DNA of 64,000 nt from JAXGTO01 sp040774885 (GTDB lineage: Bacteria > Actinomycetota > Coriobacteriia > Coriobacteriales > Eggerthellaceae). This document shows positions 60,760 through 64,000 of this stretch, piece after piece. The notes under the pieces are model-generated. The model did no database searches. It saw only the letters and a list, made by a program, of their open reading frames with translations, and was not told the origin of the DNA. Numbering within the stretch: the stretch's first letter is position 1; each line of letters opens with the position of its first letter. Both the position numbers and the translations under genes were made by a program. The stretch is taken from assembly GCA_040774885.1 (NCBI GenBank), contig JAXGTO010000002.1:49459-113458 (forward strand), read 5' to 3'.

Positions 60760-61158
60760 TCAGTCGCTGCAGCAGCCTTTCGCTCCGCCATTGCCCAGTT
60801 CTTCCACGTCAAGGAGCTTATCGTAATTGGCTATCTTGTAGTCGAGGCGCTTGAGCGTTGCTTTTTCCTGCTCCATGCGCTCGACCAAGTGCTCGCGCTG
60901 TTCAACCAAGATGGAACGACGCGCCTCTTCGGTACCCTCGCCCTGGCGGTACAGCGCGACGTATTCGATGAGCGCTTCCACTTGAACGCCGGCGCTGCGG
61001 AAGCACTTGATGAACTCGACCCAGCCCAAATCCGAATCATCGTAGTCGCGGATGCCGCTTTCGGTACGATGGACCGGCGGAATGAGCCCCACGCGCTCGT
61101 AGTAGCGCAATGTGTCGGCGGAGATGTCGAACTTCTGGGATACCTCGGCGATTTTCAT
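60760..61158 (-). CDS. MerR family transcriptional regulator
   Basis: 132 aa. The N-terminal winged helix (MKIAEVSQKFDISADTLRYY, ERVGLIPPVHR) is typical of MerR proteins, followed by a coiled-coil dimer helix and a short tail ending GCCSD. The adjacent cysteines could form a thiol sensor or metal site, but no other conserved metal cysteine is visible, so it may belong to the AdhR/aldehyde-type subfamily. ATG 61158 has AAGGAGG upstream. It precedes the small membrane protein gene. Confidence 0.9.
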   Translation of the reverse strand: MKIAEVSQKFDISADTLRYYERVGLIPPVHRTESGIRDYDDSDLGWVEFIKCFRSAGVQVEALIEYVALYRQGEGTEEARRSILVEQREHLVERMEQEKATLKRLDYKIANYDKLLDVEELGNGGAKGCCSD

Positions 61159-61297
61159 GGCTGCCTCCTTGCTCGTCGCCACCAGTGTAAGCATTGGAGC
61201 CCACTCCAAGTCAAGCAGATTCGGCGAATCGGCGCCGGCGCCCGTATGTTTTCAAGTACCATGGGACCAAGCCCCAAACACGCGCGCAAGGACGGAC

Positions 61298-61888
61298 ATG
61301 AATTATCAAACCGCCGCCTATACGGCATCCTACGGCACCATCGAGCAACTGCCGCCTTCCAAGCGGCTGGAAGTCTCGTTCGTCGGACGGTCCAACGTGG
61401 GCAAATCTTCGTTGATGAACAAGGTGTTCGGCCGCAAGAATTTGGTGAAGGTGTCGGCGACTCCCGGCAAGACCTCCACCATCAACTTCTTCCGCGTGGA
61501 AGATTACGATTTCGTCGATCTGCCCGGCTACGGATACGCCAAGGTGGCCAAGAGCGAAAAGGGCCGCTGGAGCGAGCTCATCGAGGGGTATTTCGCGCAA
61601 GACCGCCGCTTCGCTTTGGTGGTGGCGCTCATCGACATCCGCCACGATGCCAGCGACCTCGACATCCAGATGATCGAGTTTTTAGCCGCGCACAACCTTC
61701 CGTTCATGGTTGTGTTCACCAAAGCCGACAAACTCGGCAAATCGCAACAGCAAAAGCAGATTGCCGCGCTCTGCCGCCAGCTGGCGCAAGTGGGCGATGC
61801 CTGCGTGGTGGCCGCATCATCGCTCAAGGGCACCGGCATCGACGATGTCCGTTCTTTGATAGAAGATGCGCTGGCCCAAGCGCGCTGA
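61298..61888 (+). CDS. engB: Ribosome biogenesis GTPase EngB (YihA/YsxC)
   Basis: 196 aa. G1 loop GRSNVGKSSLMN, G2 TPGKTSTINFF, G3 DLPGYGYAKV and G4 TKADKL are all present. EngB helps mature the large ribosomal subunit. The start ATG 61298 (AAGGACG upstream) begins MNYQTAAYTASYG, a slightly extended N-terminus. Confidence 0.96.
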   Translation: MNYQTAAYTASYGTIEQLPPSKRLEVSFVGRSNVGKSSLMNKVFGRKNLVKVSATPGKTSTINFFRVEDYDFVDLPGYGYAKVAKSEKGRWSELIEGYFAQDRRFALVVALIDIRHDASDLDIQMIEFLAAHNLPFMVVFTKADKLGKSQQQKQIAALCRQLAQVGDACVVAASSLKGTGIDDVRSLIEDALAQAR

Positions 61889-61992
61889 GCGATATTATTC
61901 CAAGTACACGCCATCGGCACACGACCTCCATCAGCTGTTCCTCCGATTACGGTATAGTCGATGTATCGTTTTTCCCACCGAAAGGACCCCTT

Positions 61993-62307
61993 ATGATCGT
62001 GAGCACCGCTGATGTCATTCCCGGCCAAAACGTGCAGGTTCTCGGACTGGTTCGCGGCAACATCGTCACCTCCAAAAATCTCGGTCGCGACATGATGGCT
62101 GGATTCAAGAGCATGGTGGGCGGCGAGATCAAGACCTTCACCGATATGACCAACGAAGCGCGGCAGGTGGCCGAAGACCGCATGATTCAAGCGGCTCAGC
62201 AGCTGGGCGCCGATGCCGTGGTGGCATCTCGCTTCACCAGCAGCAGCGTCACCGAGGGCACCATCGAGATGCTGTGCTACGGCACCGCCGTCAAACTCCT
62301 GGGCTGA
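61993..62307 (+). CDS. YbjQ/UPF0145 family protein
   Basis: 104 aa. A small pentamer-forming fold once called a putative heavy-metal-binding domain: VQVLGLVRGNIVTSKNLGRD and AEDRMIQAAQQLGADAVVAS are family hallmarks. The function is unknown. ATG 61993 has GAAAGGA upstream. The lysozyme-like gene follows after 9 bp and may be cotranscribed. Confidence 0.9.
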   Translation: MIVSTADVIPGQNVQVLGLVRGNIVTSKNLGRDMMAGFKSMVGGEIKTFTDMTNEARQVAEDRMIQAAQQLGADAVVASRFTSSSVTEGTIEMLCYGTAVKLLG

Positions 62308-62316
62308 CGCAGACCC

Positions 62317-63168
62317 ATGTCCCATTTTCCCCTTCCCGCATCGCGTACCCTGTTGCGCGCGATTGGCTGTACCGCTTGTGCCGCATTGTTGGCTGTTTCA
62401 TTGTGTCTGCTTCCCAGTTGCGGCAAATCCAGCAGTTCGGAAGTTTCGAGTTCCGGCATCCCCGGCGCCGATTCCTATGTGAGCCCCTATGACTTCAACG
62501 GGCTCGTGCGCACCGACGGAAGGCTGACGTACAGCGTGAACGGCTCCGTGGTATCCAAATTGGGCATCGATGTATCCGAGCACCAAGGGACCATCGATTG
62601 GAACGCCGTGGCTGCCGATGGCATCGATTTCGCCATCATCCGCGTTGGAAACCGAGGTACCACCGAGGGCGGCCTTTCAACCGACGCGCAATTCGAAAAC
62701 AACCTTGCCGGCGCACAAGCGGCAGGACTGGAATGCGGTGTTTATTTCTTCAGCCAAGCCGTCAACGAAGACGAAGCGCGGGAAGAAGCTGATTTTGTCT
62801 TAGCCCAGTTGGGCACGACCTCACTGGACTACCCCATCGTGTTCGATGAAGAAGTGGTGGGCACGCAGGGCCGCGCCAGCGGACTGTCGAAATCCCAGTT
62901 GACCGCCAATGCGCAAGCGTTCTGCGAGCGCATCGAGCAAGCGGGGTATCGCACGATGATCTACGGCAACGCGCAAGATGTGGCCAAGCTGGACGTGAGC
63001 GCGCTTTCTTCCTACCCGTTCTGGTACGCGGAATACGGCGAGAAAACCCCCAGCGGGCGTTTCGACTTCACCATCTGGCAGTACAGCAACAGCGGGACCG
63101 TGGCCGGCATCGATGCGGCGGTAGATATGGACATTGATTTCATGGGTAATGGCGGCGCGGGCGTCTGA
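62317..63168 (+). CDS. GH25 lysozyme-like lipoprotein
   Basis: 283 aa. The N-terminal signal ends in a lipobox (LLPSC, Cys35), so the protein sits on the outer face of the membrane. The GH25 (Chalaropsis-type) muramidase fold starts at GIDVSEHQGTIDW (83-95), with FAIIRVG and CGVYFFSQAV following. The strand that normally ends in the catalytic D-x-E reads IVFDEEVV (Asp177, Glu178, Glu179), so the spacing of the acidic pair needs checking. Likely role: wall remodelling close to the membrane. Confidence 0.88.
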   Translation: MSHFPLPASRTLLRAIGCTACAALLAVSLCLLPSCGKSSSSEVSSSGIPGADSYVSPYDFNGLVRTDGRLTYSVNGSVVSKLGIDVSEHQGTIDWNAVAADGIDFAIIRVGNRGTTEGGLSTDAQFENNLAGAQAAGLECGVYFFSQAVNEDEAREEADFVLAQLGTTSLDYPIVFDEEVVGTQGRASGLSKSQLTANAQAFCERIEQAGYRTMIYGNAQDVAKLDVSALSSYPFWYAEYGEKTPSGRFDFTIWQYSNSGTVAGIDAAVDMDIDFMGNGGAGV

Positions 63169-63256
63169 TGAAGACGCTGATAGTTTGGCGCCGCTACCGC
63201 ATTGCCCGATAAACCCGAGGGCCAGCGTGCCCCGATGAGATCGCCGGCTGAAGCGC

Positions 63257-63814
63257 TTATTCCGTGCTGTATGAGTCCACGAAGTGATAGATGATGGCCG
63301 CGCTGGTGGGGGTGCAGAGTTCGCCTTCGAGCTTTTCGTCGCAGACGGGAATGCCGCGCGCAATGGTCGCCGCCGTGGCGGGCGCGGGAATTTTCATGAT
63401 GCCATGGGCGCACTGCACCGTTCCGCTGCCCGTCTGAATGGGCGTGGCAGTGATTCGTGCGGGGTGGAGATAGTCGATGGCCAGGCATATCTTGGCTGTG
63501 TTGCGAATAGCCGAAGCCTCTCCCACCTCATGGAAGTGCGTTTCATCCACCGAGCACCCATGGGCCGAAGCCTCGGCTTCGGCCAAGATACGATAGATGG
63601 CATGAAGGTCGGTGCGCACCTCCGGCTCAACGTTGAGCCGCTCGATAGTGGCATCGATGGCTGCCAGGTCATGATGGTGTTCGTCGGGAATAGTCAGATT
63701 GTCCGCGTCGAGCTCGATCTGAGCCTGGGCCGATCCGCTCATATGGGCGCACAGGCCATCCCAGATGGCCGCGCGCGTGGCACAGCGGGTGAAGTCGAAA
63801 TGCAGGTTGTCCAT
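63257..63814 (-). CDS. larC: Short LarC-like protein (nickel pincer cofactor synthesis)
   Basis: 185 aa. LarC cyclises and inserts nickel into the pincer cofactor of lactate racemase and related enzymes. The family motifs are THFHEVG (92-98), CAHGIMKIPAPAT (135-147) and ELCTPTSAA (165-173). The usual N-terminal FSGxSGDM motif is degenerate (FTRCATRAAIWDGL), and the C-terminal LarC2 part, which binds CTP and nickel in the known enzyme, is missing. The frame ends cleanly with a stop, and larB lies 30 bp upstream. It could be a split LarC1, a divergent variant or a decaying gene. ATG 63814 has AGGAG at a rather long distance upstream. Confidence 0.75.
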   Translation of the reverse strand: MDNLHFDFTRCATRAAIWDGLCAHMSGSAQAQIELDADNLTIPDEHHHDLAAIDATIERLNVEPEVRTDLHAIYRILAEAEASAHGCSVDETHFHEVGEASAIRNTAKICLAIDYLHPARITATPIQTGSGTVQCAHGIMKIPAPATAATIARGIPVCDEKLEGELCTPTSAAIIYHFVDSYSTE

Positions 63815-63844
63815 GAGTGCATGCTCCTTGTCGTCCGAGCGTTC

Positions 63845-64000
63845 TCACGCGTCCGATCGGTTGCGGGCCCTCGAGCCCAGATGGTTGATGAGACCGGCTT
63901 GGAACCCCGCGCCGAACCCGTTGTCTATGTTTACCACCGAAACGCCGCTGGCGCAGCTGTTGAGCATGGCCAGCAAAGCTGCCAGGCCGTTGAAGCTGGC
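63845..64000 (-). CDS. larB: C-terminal end of LarB (pyridinium-3,5-biscarboxylic acid mononucleotide synthase)
   Basis: Only the last 51 codons are inside the window; the gene continues beyond the right edge. FNGLAALLAMLNSCASGVSV and VNIDNGFGAGFQAGLINHL match the conserved end of LarB, a PurE-like enzyme that carboxylates and hydrolyses nicotinic acid adenine dinucleotide in the first step of the nickel pincer cofactor pathway. larC follows after 30 bp on the same strand. Confidence 0.9.
   Translation of the reverse strand, partial: ASFNGLAALLAMLNSCASGVSVVNIDNGFGAGFQAGLINHLGSRARNRSDA

Overview
The window (about 60% GC by eye) reads as a chromosomal segment of an anaerobic actinobacterium of the class Coriobacteriia, most likely Eggerthellaceae. 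This is an inference from gene content and gene neighbourhoods: an actinobacterial-length RpoB (1181 aa), a DivIC/FtsB gene next to a Ppx/GppA gene, Tat-dependent lipoproteins, a rubrerythrin, molybdenum cofactor genes and lar genes. No 16S gene is present to settle the genus. Coding density is high, about 58 protein genes and one tRNA gene are supported, and most genes between 4 and 57 kb lie on the minus strand.

Layout. 1-4 kb: polyphosphate genes (start of a possible polyphosphate kinase 2, then ppx and ppk). 4.3-6.8 kb: asd and lysC (aspartate pathway). 6.9-11.7 kb: an MFS carrier, a zinc phospholipase C-like protein, a TRIC-type channel and a DUF47-Pit phosphate transporter pair. 11.9-26 kb: a long minus-strand run of housekeeping genes: divIC, a second ppx/gppA, tRNA-Leu, polyprenyl synthase, a peptidoglycan-binding protein, glmU, prs, pth, a RecJ-RecQ fusion, relA/spoT and a metallo-beta-lactamase hydrolase. 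26.1-27.2 kb: a plus-strand pair encoding a cytochrome c lipoprotein and a Tat-exported rubrerythrin lipoprotein, behind a Fur-box-like promoter. 27.3-37.5 kb: yebC, a GIY-YIG protein and a molybdenum cluster (moaC, zinc-ribbon protein, stomatin, NfeD, moaA, modC, modB, modA) led by an orphan solute-binding lipoprotein. 37.8-42.3 kb: a soluble hybrid histidine kinase, glmM and hisE. 42.3-50.3 kb: rpoC and rpoB.

50.3-52.65 kb is the accessory part. A gene for a nuclease-fold-like protein of lower GC sits between two direct copies of a palindromic element of about 190 bp, followed by a 38-bp tandem repeat and a 30-bp duplication. A related palindromic element lies at 4.14-4.30 kb. 52.7-56 kb: gatCAB. 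56-64 kb: VanZ/RDD membrane protein, acetyltransferase, alpha/beta hydrolase, hypoxanthine-DNA glycosylase, two small membrane proteins, a MerR regulator, engB, a YbjQ protein, a GH25 lysozyme-like lipoprotein, and a short larC with the end of larB.

The best candidates for undescribed biology are the exported rubrerythrin and cytochrome unit, the nuclease-like gene bracketed by palindromic repeats, the ModB permease with a 225-residue ectodomain, and the RecJ-RecQ fusion. All functional calls come from reading the sequence and recalling protein families. No database search was run.
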